DNA of 64,000 nucleotides from Streptomyces sp. NBC_01214 (lineage in GTDB: Bacteria > Actinomycetota > Actinomycetes > Streptomycetales > Streptomycetaceae): assembly GCF_026340975.1 (NCBI RefSeq), contig NZ_JAPEOS010000001.1, forward strand, positions 3,939,001 to 4,003,000, written 5' to 3'. Shown here one piece after another: positions 34,288 to 41,599 of this stretch. Numbering within the stretch: position 1 is the stretch's first letter; every line of letters starts with the position of its first letter. A program made the translations under genes and the position numbers. Under the pieces are notes generated by a model that was not told where the DNA came from, did not search any database, and saw nothing but the letters and a program-made list of their open reading frames with translations.

Positions 34288-34709
34288 CGGGACGGGCTCT
34301 CACCCAGGTCGTAGGTGAAGGCGTACGCGACGGAGGCGTCGCCGTGCCGGTAGGTGAAGCCTCCGGAGCCCGTCAGTCCCACGAGGTCCCCGGTGCCGGA
34401 ACCGGGGACCACCTCGAAACGACAGACCGTGCCGCCGGCATCGAAGGTGCCGCGCTCCTCCAGCACGAAACTGCCCTTGCGGCCGTCGACGCTGCCGCGG
34501 ACCAGCTCCATCCCGCTGTAGGAGCCGATGTTCTCCCCGGTGTAGGCGATCGTGTAGTCGCAGGCGGTCTCGGCGGCCGCGATCCCCCCGGTGAAGGCGT
34601 TGTTGACATGGGCGTGGGCGAGCCGCGGGACGGCGTCCACGGCGCCGACGGGGCTCTCCTCCCAGTTGGCGAAGGTGAAGCGGCCACCGGTCTCAACGGG
34701 CGTGGGCAT
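34284..34709 (-). CDS. DUF3224 domain protein
   Basis: 141 residues with the DUF3224 beta-barrel pattern: FTFANWEESPVGAVDAVPRL, HAHVNNAFTGGIAAAETACD, GMELVRGSVDGRKGSFVLEE and VPGSGTGDLVGLTGSGGFTY. Such proteins are small cytoplasmic barrels related in shape to allene oxide cyclase-like folds; function unknown. GGAGGA lies upstream of ATG 34709. It is divergent from a WYL regulator across a 15-bp inverted repeat, so it is very likely that regulator's target. Confidence 0.88.
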   Translation of the reverse strand: MPTPVETGGRFTFANWEESPVGAVDAVPRLAHAHVNNAFTGGIAAAETACDYTIAYTGENIGSYSGMELVRGSVDGRKGSFVLEERGTFDAGGTVCRFEVVPGSGTGDLVGLTGSGGFTYRHGDASVAYAFTYDLGESPSR

Positions 34710-34764
34710 GACGGTCCTCCCGGGCGGCCGGACGGTCCCTCCGCCCGGCGTGCCCCCAGGCTGG

Positions 34765-34799
34765 CACCCGTACCTGACACCTTCTGTCAGGTACGGGTG
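34765..34799. promoter_or_regulatory. Long perfect inverted repeat, candidate WYL-regulator operator
   Basis: CACCCGTACCTGACA (34765-34779) and its exact reverse complement (34785-34799) flank a 5-nt centre. It lies 11 nt before the WYL regulator ATG and 55 nt before the divergent DUF3224 start. The position suits autoregulation plus control of the neighbour. Confidence 0.75.
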
Positions 34800-34810
34800 A
34801 CAATGACGCC

Positions 34811-35782
34811 ATGCGCGCCGACCGGCTCCTCTCCCTGCTCCTGCTGCTGCAGAACCGCGGCCGGATGACCGCCCCCGAACTCGCCGCCGAGCTGGAGGTG
34901 TCGGTGCGCACGATCCACCGCGACATCGACGCCCTCGGCGCCTCCGGCGTCCCCGTGCTCGCCGACCGCGGCCCGGCCGGCGGCTACCGGCTCGCCGACG
35001 GCTACCGCACACGCCTCACCGGCCTCACCGACACTCAGGCCGGTTCCCTCTTCCTCGCCGGCGCACCGGGACCCGCACAGGAGCTCGGCCTCGGCGCCGA
35101 TCTGGCCGCCGCCCAGCTCAAACTCCAGGCCGCGCTGCCGGCCGCGCTCGCCGCCCGGGCCCGCCGGATCCAGGACCGCTTCCACCTCGACGCGCCCGGC
35201 TGGTTCCGGGAGGCCGACCCCGTCCCGCACCTCGCGCAGATCGCCCAGGCCGTCTGGGACCAGCACGTGCTGCGCACCCACTACCGCCGCTGGCGCGGCG
35301 AGGTACGGCGCGAGCTGCATCCGCTCGGCCTCGTCCTCAAGAGCGGCATCTGGTACCTCGTCGCCGATGTCGCGGATGCCGACGGAGCCGTACGGACCTA
35401 CCGGGTCTCCCGGTTCCTGACGGTGGACACCGCCGCGGAGCGCTTCGAACGGCCCGCCGGATTCGAACTGGCCGCGCACTGGTCGCAGTCCACCAGCCGC
35501 CTGCACGCAGCCCTCCACCAGCAGACCGCCGAACTACGGCTGTCCCCGCGCGGACAGCGGCTGCTGCCGATGCAGTTCGGGGCGGCCGGCACCCGGGCGC
35601 TCGCCGATGCCGGCCCCGCCGACGCGGACGGCTGGGTCCGGCTGCGGATCGCCGTCGAGTCCCAGGCCGTCGCCGTGGGTGACCTGCTGCGCCTGGGCAC
35701 GGAGGTCGAGGTGCTCGGCCCGCCCGAACTGCGCCGCGCCCTCGCCGAGACGGTGACCACGCTGGCCGGACGCTACGCCTGA
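34811..35782 (+). CDS. WYL-domain transcriptional regulator (HTH_11 type)
   Basis: 323 residues. The winged HTH (1-57) reads RADRLLSLLLLLQNRGRMTA, PELAAELEVSVRTIHRDIDA. The WYL domain (about 140-215) has YRRWRGEVRRELHPLGLVLK then SGIWYLVADV and YRVSRF, with the Trp-Tyr-Leu signature. A C-terminal WCX-like extension ends the protein. WYL domains sense nucleic acids or small ligands. No Shine-Dalgarno precedes ATG 34811, so it may be leaderless. It is divergent from and presumably controls the DUF3224 gene. Confidence 0.93.
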   Translation: MRADRLLSLLLLLQNRGRMTAPELAAELEVSVRTIHRDIDALGASGVPVLADRGPAGGYRLADGYRTRLTGLTDTQAGSLFLAGAPGPAQELGLGADLAAAQLKLQAALPAALAARARRIQDRFHLDAPGWFREADPVPHLAQIAQAVWDQHVLRTHYRRWRGEVRRELHPLGLVLKSGIWYLVADVADADGAVRTYRVSRFLTVDTAAERFERPAGFELAAHWSQSTSRLHAALHQQTAELRLSPRGQRLLPMQFGAAGTRALADAGPADADGWVRLRIAVESQAVAVGDLLRLGTEVEVLGPPELRRALAETVTTLAGRYA

Positions 35783-35859
35783 TACGGGACCGGGCCCGCG
35801 CCGCGCACCTCGTAGGGTGGGCCGTCGAGATCGCACACCGGGGGAGAGGGAGAGCGCGC

Positions 35860-36330
35860 ATGGAGATCGAGCTGCGCGAGACGAACGACGACGACCTGGC
35901 CGTCTTCTGGGAGCAGTTGACGCACCCGGGCCTCCAGCAGATGGCGGCGATCACCAGGAAGTACCACTACGACCGGGGCCACTTCGACACGCATTGGGCG
36001 AAGGTGCGCAACGACCCGGCCGTGCTCCTGCGCACCGTGCTGGCCGACCGGGTCGTGGTCGGCCACGCCGCCGTGTTCGGGCCGCCGCAGGAGCGCGAGG
36101 TGACGTACGTGATCGGCCCGGAGCACTGGGGACGGGGCATCGCCACCCGGGCGCTGGCCGCGTTGATCCGGCTGGAGGGCACCCGCCCCCTGCACGCCGG
36201 GGCGGTGGCCGACAACACGGGCTCGATCCGGGTGCTGGAGAAGTGCGGGTTCACCGTCACCGGCCGCACCCGCGATTTCGCCATGGCCCGCGGCCAGGAG
36301 GTGGACGTCGTCCTGCTCACCCTCAGCTGA
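35860..36330 (+). CDS. GNAT acetyltransferase (ribosomal-protein/antibiotic acetylase type)
   Basis: 156 residues of a compact GNAT: IELRETNDDDLAVFWEQLTH, then VTYVIGPEHWGRGIATRALAALI (the acetyl-CoA binding G-R-G-I-A loop) and ADNTGSIRVLEKCGFTVTGR. The HWGRG-ATRAL and N-x-x-S-x-x-V-L-E-K pattern is that of RimJ/RimL-like enzymes. The substrate is unknown. GGGAGAGGGAGAG precedes ATG 35860. The stop overlaps the convergent gene by 8 nt. Confidence 0.88.
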   Translation: MEIELRETNDDDLAVFWEQLTHPGLQQMAAITRKYHYDRGHFDTHWAKVRNDPAVLLRTVLADRVVVGHAAVFGPPQEREVTYVIGPEHWGRGIATRALAALIRLEGTRPLHAGAVADNTGSIRVLEKCGFTVTGRTRDFAMARGQEVDVVLLTLS

Positions 36331-36826
36331 GCGGGCTCCCGCCCGGCCCTGCGGCGCCTCCGGGCGCTCCCGGCCCGCCCGGGGGCTCCACCTCCAGGAA
36401 GCGGCGCCGTCGAGGGCCCCGGTACAGCAGACACACCCAGCCCAGCCGTTCCAGCACGGCCGCGCAGGCCGCGAGCCGCTCCTGTTCCTCCCCGGCCGCA
36501 CCGCCGCCCGCCGGTCCCAGCCAGGTCACCTCCACCCGCCCGGGTTCCGTTGCGGCCGCCACGCGGTAGCCCGTCCGCGTACGCACCCCCCGGGCGTCCA
36601 GCGCCGACGGCACGATCCCCGCCGCCTCCAGTACGAGGGCCACCGCGCGCGGCAGCTGCCGTACCTCCCACGGCGCGGGAACCGCCGCGCCCGCCGGGCC
36701 GTTCACCAGACGGCGGATCTGTAGCAACCCCTCGTACGCGGTGCGCAGCTCCGCCGCACGCCCGCCGGGCGCCGCTGCCGGGCCGTCGCCGGTCGCGGGC
36801 TCGAAGCCCTGCCCGGGTACCGCCAT
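36323..36826 (-). CDS. Hypothetical cytoplasmic protein
   Basis: 167 residues from ATG 36826 (GTG 36829 is an alternative). The helical centre reads AELRTAYEGLLQIRRLVNGP then QLPRAVALVLEAAGIVP. A strand-rich part follows (TRTGYRVAAATEPGRVEVTW, GWVCLLYRG). The C terminus is Gly/Pro-rich (PPGGPGAPGGAAGPGGSPLS). No signal or membrane segment and no known family that I recognise. It overlaps the GNAT stop by 8 nt in convergent orientation. Confidence 0.65.
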   Translation of the reverse strand: MAVPGQGFEPATGDGPAAAPGGRAAELRTAYEGLLQIRRLVNGPAGAAVPAPWEVRQLPRAVALVLEAAGIVPSALDARGVRTRTGYRVAAATEPGRVEVTWLGPAGGGAAGEEQERLAACAAVLERLGWVCLLYRGPRRRRFLEVEPPGGPGAPGGAAGPGGSPLS

Positions 36827-36923
36827 CACCCACCACCCATCCCGCCCGTCTGAGTACCTCACACCCAACGGCCTGAGTATCCACCCCGATTCCCCGACGC
36901 CGTGCTGCTGGTCGAATGGGGAC

Positions 36924-37220
36924 ATGACTTCAGACGCCCCGAGCGGCCGGGCCGCCAGCCCGCGCATGCAGCATGTGACCACGGCCGGCTCGGCCCTGGC
37001 CGTGGCCCTGGTCCCGCTCGTCGTGGGCGTCCTGTTCGCCAAGGCGATGGCCGCCGACCCGATGACCCCGGTCAACGCCCTGATCGCGGGCGGCGGCCAG
37101 CGGGCCGCGCTGCCCCGGGGCGAGTGGAAGCGGCGCGGCCACAACACCGTGCGCAGGCTGCGCACGGCCCGGCGCGACACGGCCCGGCGGTGCGCCCGCG
37201 CCTGCGGACGCCGCCCCTGA
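36924..37220 (+). CDS. Small single-pass membrane protein
   Basis: 98 residues from ATG 36924; no strong Shine-Dalgarno. One hydrophobic segment (about 19-42, TTAGSALAVALVPLVVGVLF) is followed by a strongly basic tail rich in Arg (RTARRDTARRCARACGRRP), so the C terminus should be cytoplasmic. Function unknown; Arg-rich tail may contact nucleic acid or acidic lipid. Confidence 0.55.
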   Translation: MTSDAPSGRAASPRMQHVTTAGSALAVALVPLVVGVLFAKAMAADPMTPVNALIAGGGQRAALPRGEWKRRGHNTVRRLRTARRDTARRCARACGRRP

Positions 37221-37266
37221 GGACCTGCGGGGCCCGCCGTCCGTGCACCGGGGCGGGGCGAGGGTG

Positions 37267-38109
37267 TCAGGACGTGGCGGCCAGGGGCTCCTGGAGTTCG
37301 GTGACCCACTGGTCCGGATCCTCCGGGCAGGCCAGGGTCAGCTCGCGCGCGTACCCGGCCGAGCGGTGCCCGTGCGCATCGATCCACCGCGCCAGGGCCT
37401 GCGACGTCGGCAACACGCCGTCCATCGAGCCGCGGTGCACCACGGTGGCGGCCCGCTCCACCGCCGGCAGCGTGACGATCCGTACCTCACCCCCGAGGTC
37501 CTCGGCGCGGACCGAAGCCGCCACCGGCAGTCCTGCGTGGACGAGGACGGCCCCCGCGGGTCCGCCGGCGGCCGCGTCCTCGTAGTAGGCGGTGCCGGGG
37601 CCGGTCGGGACGACTCCGGCCTCCTCGATCCGGCGGCACAGCTCTTCGTAGAGCGGCCCGATGACCGGCCCGATGTCCTGCGGTTCGTAACTCCCGGCCG
37701 TGCCGGTCAGCTCGGCGAGCCGGACGGGCGGGAGGCTCTTCACGACGATGTCGTCGGCGGGCATGGTTCCCTCTTCCTCGATGGTCCGGAGCCTCGCCTC
37801 GACCTGGACCAGCCGGGCCGCCGCGGCGGCCATGGCGGTCTCCAGCTCGGCCTGCCGCAGCCGCAGCATGCCGCGCAGCTCCTCCGCACCCACCCGCTCG
37901 CCGAGGATCGTCCCCACCTGGTCGAGTGAGAAGCCGAGTTCCTTGAGCGCGATGATCCGGTTGAGGCGGGCGAGCTGCCCGGCCTCGTAGGAGCGGTAGC
38001 CGGTGAAGGGGTCGACACGCGCCGGGCGCAGCAGTCCGAGGGCGTCGTAGTGACGCAGCATGCGGACCGACACCCGGCCGTGCTTGGCGAAGTCTCCGAT
38101 GGTGAACAT
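37267..38109 (-). CDS. MerR-family regulator with GyrI-like effector domain
   Basis: 280 residues. The MerR HTH is FTIGDFAKHGRVSVRMLRHY then DPFTGYRSYEAGQLARLNRI (2-55). A dimerisation coiled coil follows (about 75-112, ELRGMLRLRQAELETAMAAA). The C-terminal effector-binding domain (about 120-270) resembles the GyrI/BmrR-like fold that binds drugs or lipophilic cations. ATG 38109 has GGAGAG upstream. A promoter with the 19-bp spacer typical of MerR control lies just before it, indicating autoregulation. Confidence 0.92.
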   Translation of the reverse strand: MFTIGDFAKHGRVSVRMLRHYDALGLLRPARVDPFTGYRSYEAGQLARLNRIIALKELGFSLDQVGTILGERVGAEELRGMLRLRQAELETAMAAAAARLVQVEARLRTIEEEGTMPADDIVVKSLPPVRLAELTGTAGSYEPQDIGPVIGPLYEELCRRIEEAGVVPTGPGTAYYEDAAAGGPAGAVLVHAGLPVAASVRAEDLGGEVRIVTLPAVERAATVVHRGSMDGVLPTSQALARWIDAHGHRSAGYARELTLACPEDPDQWVTELQEPLAATS

Positions 38110-38119
38110 GACGCTCTCC

Positions 38120-38150
38120 ACTACAAGGTCTGACACAGGGGGAGGGTCAA
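38120..38150 (-). promoter_or_regulatory. MerR-type promoter with 19-bp spacer
   Basis: On the minus strand TTGACC (38150-38145), a 19-nt spacer and TGTAGT (38125-38120) precede the MerR gene. The overlong spacer is the hallmark of promoters that MerR proteins activate by DNA distortion. Confidence 0.6.
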
Positions 38151-38177
38151 GCGTCGCACCGGCGACGGACGCCGTGG

Positions 38178-38636
38178 TCAGCGCCCGTACTGCCGCAGAC
38201 AGAGGTCGACGATGGACGGCGGTACCGCGCCCTCCGCGGCCGCGCACAGCTGGTCCAGGCGGGGCGGCGGGGCCGGCCGCCGCCGGGGATGGGCCGGCGC
38301 CGGCCCGGGCGCCCGTTTGCGCCGCGGCGGCGCCGCCTTCGCGACCCGCTCGCGCGCGGGCTCCGGGGCCGGCTCCGGATCCGACTTCGGGACCTGTTCC
38401 GGGGCGTCCGCGCCCGGGTTCGGGCCCGGGTCCGGGGCCGGGTCCGGAGCGGGCGCGGCGGCCTCGGGCAGGGCCCCCAACGGCAGGGCCAGGGGCGTCG
38501 GGACCTCGGGCGCCTCGGCCGGCGGTACGGATCCCCGTACGGGAGCCGGAGCCGGATCCCCGGGCCCGACGGAGACGCAGCCGGTGCTGGCGAGGAGCAC
38601 GACGAGGGAGAGGGGCACGGCACGGCGTAACTGCAT
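38178..38636 (-). CDS. Proline/alanine-rich lipoprotein, paralogue A
   Basis: 152 residues. Signal peptide with lipobox LASTGC, so Cys20 is the predicted lipidated residue. The middle is low-complexity Pro/Ala/Asp with PTPLALPLGALP, then a basic region, and a C-terminal motif LCAAAEGAVPPSIVDLC with two Cys. It matches a second lipoprotein at 51119-51604 in lipobox, central motif, C-terminal motif and in the DNA just before the start (GTACGGCAAGGTGG). The short conserved C terminus may be the working part on a long tether. Function unknown. Confidence 0.8.
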   Translation of the reverse strand: MQLRRAVPLSLVVLLASTGCVSVGPGDPAPAPVRGSVPPAEAPEVPTPLALPLGALPEAAAPAPDPAPDPGPNPGADAPEQVPKSDPEPAPEPARERVAKAAPPRRKRAPGPAPAHPRRRPAPPPRLDQLCAAAEGAVPPSIVDLCLRQYGR

Positions 38637-38826
38637 CCGACCACCTTGCCGTACGGCCGGGCCGGCCCGGTCCTCCTCTCACGCGTGCGGGTGACACCGG
38701 CCCGGCGGGAATGGCCGGGGCCCGTGGGGAATTGGAACGGCAGTACGGGTGAAGGGGGAGGCGCGACCCCCGGCTCCCCGTACCGCCGTGTCCTGCCCGC
38801 CGATCGACCGTACGGAGTGCCGATCC

Positions 38827-39168
38827 ATGACCTCAGCCGCCGCGCCCGGCAACGATCCCGCGCCGCCCTCCGAGTCGGGCCCGCCCGAGCCCGGACTGAC
38901 AGGGCCCGGACTGCTCGGGGGGCCCGAGCCCACGGCCGGGCCGGGAGCCGGACCCGCCCCGGGGGTCGGACCCGCACCGGGGACCGGTGCCGCCCCGTGG
39001 CAGGGCTGGGCGGCCGTCTGCGCCGTCTCGCTCGGCATCTTCTGCCTGATCACCTCCGAGCTGCTGCCCGTCGGGCTGCTCACCCCCGTCGGGGCCGCCC
39101 TGATGTTCGCGGCGGCCGCCACCGTGTGGGTCGCGGCGATCCGCCGCACCCCCCGCACCCCCGGCTGA
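38827..39168 (+). pseudogene. Probable internally deleted MFS transporter remnant
   Basis: 113 residues. A Gly/Pro-rich N terminus precedes the segment WAAVCAVSLGIFCLITSELL then PVGLLTP, which reads like TM1 of a DHA1-type MFS permease. It then passes directly into one more hydrophobic segment and a basic tail (AALMFAAAATVWVAAIRR), like a last transmembrane helix. The ten or so helices between are missing. It could be a remnant or a genuine two-helix membrane protein. No clear Shine-Dalgarno. Confidence 0.5.
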
Positions 39169-39313
39169 TTTCGGGGAGCGGCGGGAGCGGCGCGCCCGAC
39201 AGATCGGATGGACGGGGGCGGATCGGACACCCGGCTTGACCCGGCCCCCGCCGGAGGGCAAGAGTGCGCCGATCGAGCACCACAGCGTGAGCCGCACCTC
39301 GGAGATACGTCAG

Positions 39314-39457
39314 ATGCCCCTATCCGTTCGCCCGTCGATCGACCCGACCGAAATCGGCGGTTCTCCGGCACACAGCGCATGCGACGTACTCGGCACGCCC
39401 GGCGCCCCCGCCGCCGGTGCGGCCCCGGCTCCCGCCGCCCGGCGGCGCGGAGTCTGA
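39314..39457 (+). CDS. Possible small ORF, unknown
   Basis: 47 codons (MPLSVRPSIDPTEIGGSPAH start, Ala/Pro-rich end) with GGAGAT 8 nt upstream of the ATG. It is the only candidate in the 352-nt gap between the MFS remnant and the peptidoglycan-binding-domain gene. The Ala/Pro-rich C terminus could be chance in GC-rich DNA. It could also be a leader of the next gene. Confidence 0.3.
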   Translation: MPLSVRPSIDPTEIGGSPAHSACDVLGTPGAPAAGAAPAPAARRRGV

Positions 39458-39520
39458 CCGACCGGGTGGGGGCCGGCACCGCACCGCCGCGCCGGCCCCC
39501 GTCCCCGCCGGGAGACCACC

Positions 39521-40291
39521 ATGCGCCAGGACCCTGATGAGAGCGGGATCGTCCCCGACGACCACCTGCTCGTACGCCCGTACGTCGCCCACTCGGGCCC
39601 GCCGCCCCGGTCGACCGTGCCCGCCTGGCCGCAGACCGGGCCCCTTGCCTTCCCCGGCCCCGCGCACGTCCAGGAATCCCGAGTTCCGGTCGCCGTTCCC
39701 GGTGCCGCGCCCGGCTCCGGTTCCGCCCCGGCTGCGGGCCGCAGCGCCGGCCGGGGGCACCGCAGCCGGCTTCCGTTCGCCGCCCTGACCCTGTTGGCGC
39801 TCGCCGCGGTGGGCGCCCTGGTGATCCTGCTGAGCGGCTCCGACCCGCAGCCGCCCCGGGCCGGGGCGCCCGCCGAGCTGTCCGTACCGAAGCTGCCGGC
39901 GGGCGGCCCGGGCTCCGGCGCCGAGGCCGACGTACCCGGCCCGAGCGCGTCCGCATCCTCCCCCGGCGCCTCCGCTGCCGCCTCCGCACCGCCCACTCCC
40001 TCCCGGGAGCCGGGCGCGTCCGCGAGCCGGGGCCCGAAACCGCCCTCCTCGCCCAGCGCTTCGGTCCCGAGCCCGCCGAGCTCCTCCGGAACGCTGCGGA
40101 TGGGCGACAGCGGCTCCGAGGTGCGCGCCCTACAGGAGCTGCTCCGCGGGCAGGGGTTCACGTACGTCTCCGTCACCGGGGTCTACGACAGCCAGACCAA
40201 GCGGGGCGTCGGCCAGTTGCAGCGCGACCGCTCCATCAAGGGCGACCCTCCGGGCGTCTACGGCCCGGCCACCCGGGCGGCGATGGGCTGA
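39521..40291 (+). CDS. Membrane-anchored peptidoglycan-binding-domain protein
   Basis: 256 residues. An N-terminal cytoplasmic, Pro-rich region (1-83) is followed by one transmembrane helix (about 84-105, LPFAALTLLALAAVGALVIL). A Ser/Pro/Ala-rich spacer (about 106-190) follows, then a C-terminal PG_binding_1 domain (about 191-256, LRMGDSGSEVRALQELLRGQ, GVYGPATRAAMG). It should span the membrane and hold peptidoglycan outside. GGGAG lies just before ATG 39521. Confidence 0.88.
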   Translation: MRQDPDESGIVPDDHLLVRPYVAHSGPPPRSTVPAWPQTGPLAFPGPAHVQESRVPVAVPGAAPGSGSAPAAGRSAGRGHRSRLPFAALTLLALAAVGALVILLSGSDPQPPRAGAPAELSVPKLPAGGPGSGAEADVPGPSASASSPGASAAASAPPTPSREPGASASRGPKPPSSPSASVPSPPSSSGTLRMGDSGSEVRALQELLRGQGFTYVSVTGVYDSQTKRGVGQLQRDRSIKGDPPGVYGPATRAAMG

Positions 40292-40338
40292 CCGCCCGCC
40301 GATCCGGCAGGCGGTGCACGGAACCTCACCCATTTGAT

Positions 40339-40350
40339 TGAACGCGTTCA
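40339..40350. promoter_or_regulatory. 12-bp perfect palindrome TGAACGCGTTCA
   Basis: It lies 22 nt before the GTG of the small membrane protein, in a lower-GC patch that probably holds its promoter. Palindromes of this form are typical TetR-type operators. No TetR gene is adjacent. Confidence 0.5.
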
Positions 40351-40371
40351 GTTCTTCTGTCAAGCTACAGG

Positions 40372-40620
40372 GTGAACGCAGGAGCGGGCGCTTTCGTGAG
40401 CCCCGCTCCCGGCGGAAACGTCTCTGCGCCCACGGGGGTTCCCTTGTCCGTCCCGGTCCCGCCACCCGGTCCGCCGCTGCCCCCGCACCCCTACCGGGTG
40501 TCCGCGCCCGCGCCGGACGAGAACGCCGTGGCGAAGGCCTTCGCGCGTTCCTGCCTCGGCGCCGTCCTCGTCATGCTGCTGGCTCTCCTGGTGGTCTTCC
40601 AGCACGGCTCGTGGATGTGA
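40372..40620 (+). CDS. Small proline-rich single-pass membrane protein
   Basis: 82 residues from GTG 40372. The N-terminal half is Pro/Val-rich (VPLSVPVPPPGPPLPPHPYR), the C-terminal half has one hydrophobic helix (about 56-77, SCLGAVLVMLLALLVVF) and a short tail. No Shine-Dalgarno, so probably leaderless. The upstream palindrome suggests tight control. Function unknown. Confidence 0.65.
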   Translation: MNAGAGAFVSPAPGGNVSAPTGVPLSVPVPPPGPPLPPHPYRVSAPAPDENAVAKAFARSCLGAVLVMLLALLVVFQHGSWM

Positions 40621-40675
40621 GTCCCGCGCCGGACCGCCGCGCGGATCGGCCCTGCCGGCAGCCGGTCCCACGGGG

Positions 40676-41419
40676 TCAGCGACCGCCGGAGACCCGTAGC
40701 ACCGTGCCCGTCGTGTACGAGGCGTCCGCGGAGAGCAGCCAGGCGATCGCCCCGGCGATCTCGTCGGGCCGGCCGGGCCGGCCGAGCGGGATCCCGGCCG
40801 CGGCCTTCGCCGGACGGTCGGGATCGCCCATCGCCGCGTGCATGTCGGTCTCGATGATGCCCGGAGCCACGGCGTTGACCCGGATCCCGTCCGGGCCGAG
40901 TTCCTTGGCGAGCCCCACGGTGAGCGCGTCGACGGCCGCCTTGGTCGCCGCGTAGTGCACGTACTCTCCGGGACTGCCGAGGGTGGCGGCCGTGGAGGAG
41001 ACGTTCACGATCGCCCCGCCGCCGCCCGCCGCCATGTCCCGGGCGGCCCGGCGGCAGCACAGCAGGTATCCGAGGAGGTTCACCTCCACGACCCGCCGCA
41101 GGTCCTCGGTGCGGGCATCGGCGAGCCGGCCCAGCGGGCCGGTCACCGCGGCGTTGTTCACCAGCCCGGTCACCCCGCCGAGTTCGGCGCCGGCGATGTC
41201 GAAGAGCCGCTCCACGGCGCACTCCTGGGAGATGTCACCGCGCACGGTCACACAGCGGGCCCCGGCGGCCCGCACCCGCTCGGCGACGGCCCCGGCCGCC
41301 GCCGCGTCCCGGGTGTATCCGAGCGCCAGATCGTGCCCGTCGGCGGCCAGCCGCAGACAGGTCGCCGCACCGATGCCCCTGCTCCCGCCGGTGACGACGG
41401 TGACCGGACGAGCTGACAC
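40676..41419 (-). CDS. Short-chain dehydrogenase/reductase (FabG-like)
   Basis: 247 residues of a classical SDR: VTGGSRGIGAA (9-19), VNNAA, the Ser of VNVSSTAA, and the catalytic YxxxK in YVHYAATKAAV. The C-terminal GIPLGRPGRPDEIAGAIAWL is typical of 3-oxoacyl reductase-like enzymes. NADPH use is likely from the second-strand region but not certain. GTG 41419 follows AGGAGG. It is divergent from the RNA ligase gene. Confidence 0.93.
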   Translation of the reverse strand: MSARPVTVVTGGSRGIGAATCLRLAADGHDLALGYTRDAAAAGAVAERVRAAGARCVTVRGDISQECAVERLFDIAGAELGGVTGLVNNAAVTGPLGRLADARTEDLRRVVEVNLLGYLLCCRRAARDMAAGGGGAIVNVSSTAATLGSPGEYVHYAATKAAVDALTVGLAKELGPDGIRVNAVAPGIIETDMHAAMGDPDRPAKAAAGIPLGRPGRPDEIAGAIAWLLSADASYTTGTVLRVSGGR

Positions 41420-41500
41420 GGGGACCTCCTGCGGGACGTGGAACCCGGGACGCCAGGGACGACAGGGGTGCCGGGGCGGGCAGGTTAACACCGTGATATT

Positions 41501-41513
41501 CGCTGGACCAGCG
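41501..41513. promoter_or_regulatory. Candidate operator between SDR and RNA ligase genes
   Basis: CGCTGG-A-CCAGCG, an inverted repeat in the lower-GC centre of the 180-nt divergent gap, which also contains GTTAACACC and AATATC stretches on the minus strand. It could control either gene. Confidence 0.35.
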
Positions 41514-41599
41514 GAAATGGCCAGAAGCAGAGTGGTCGTCACCGACGCGCCGCACCACCGGGCGTCGGCCGTGTCCCCGACCCCTGTTGGAGCCGTCCC

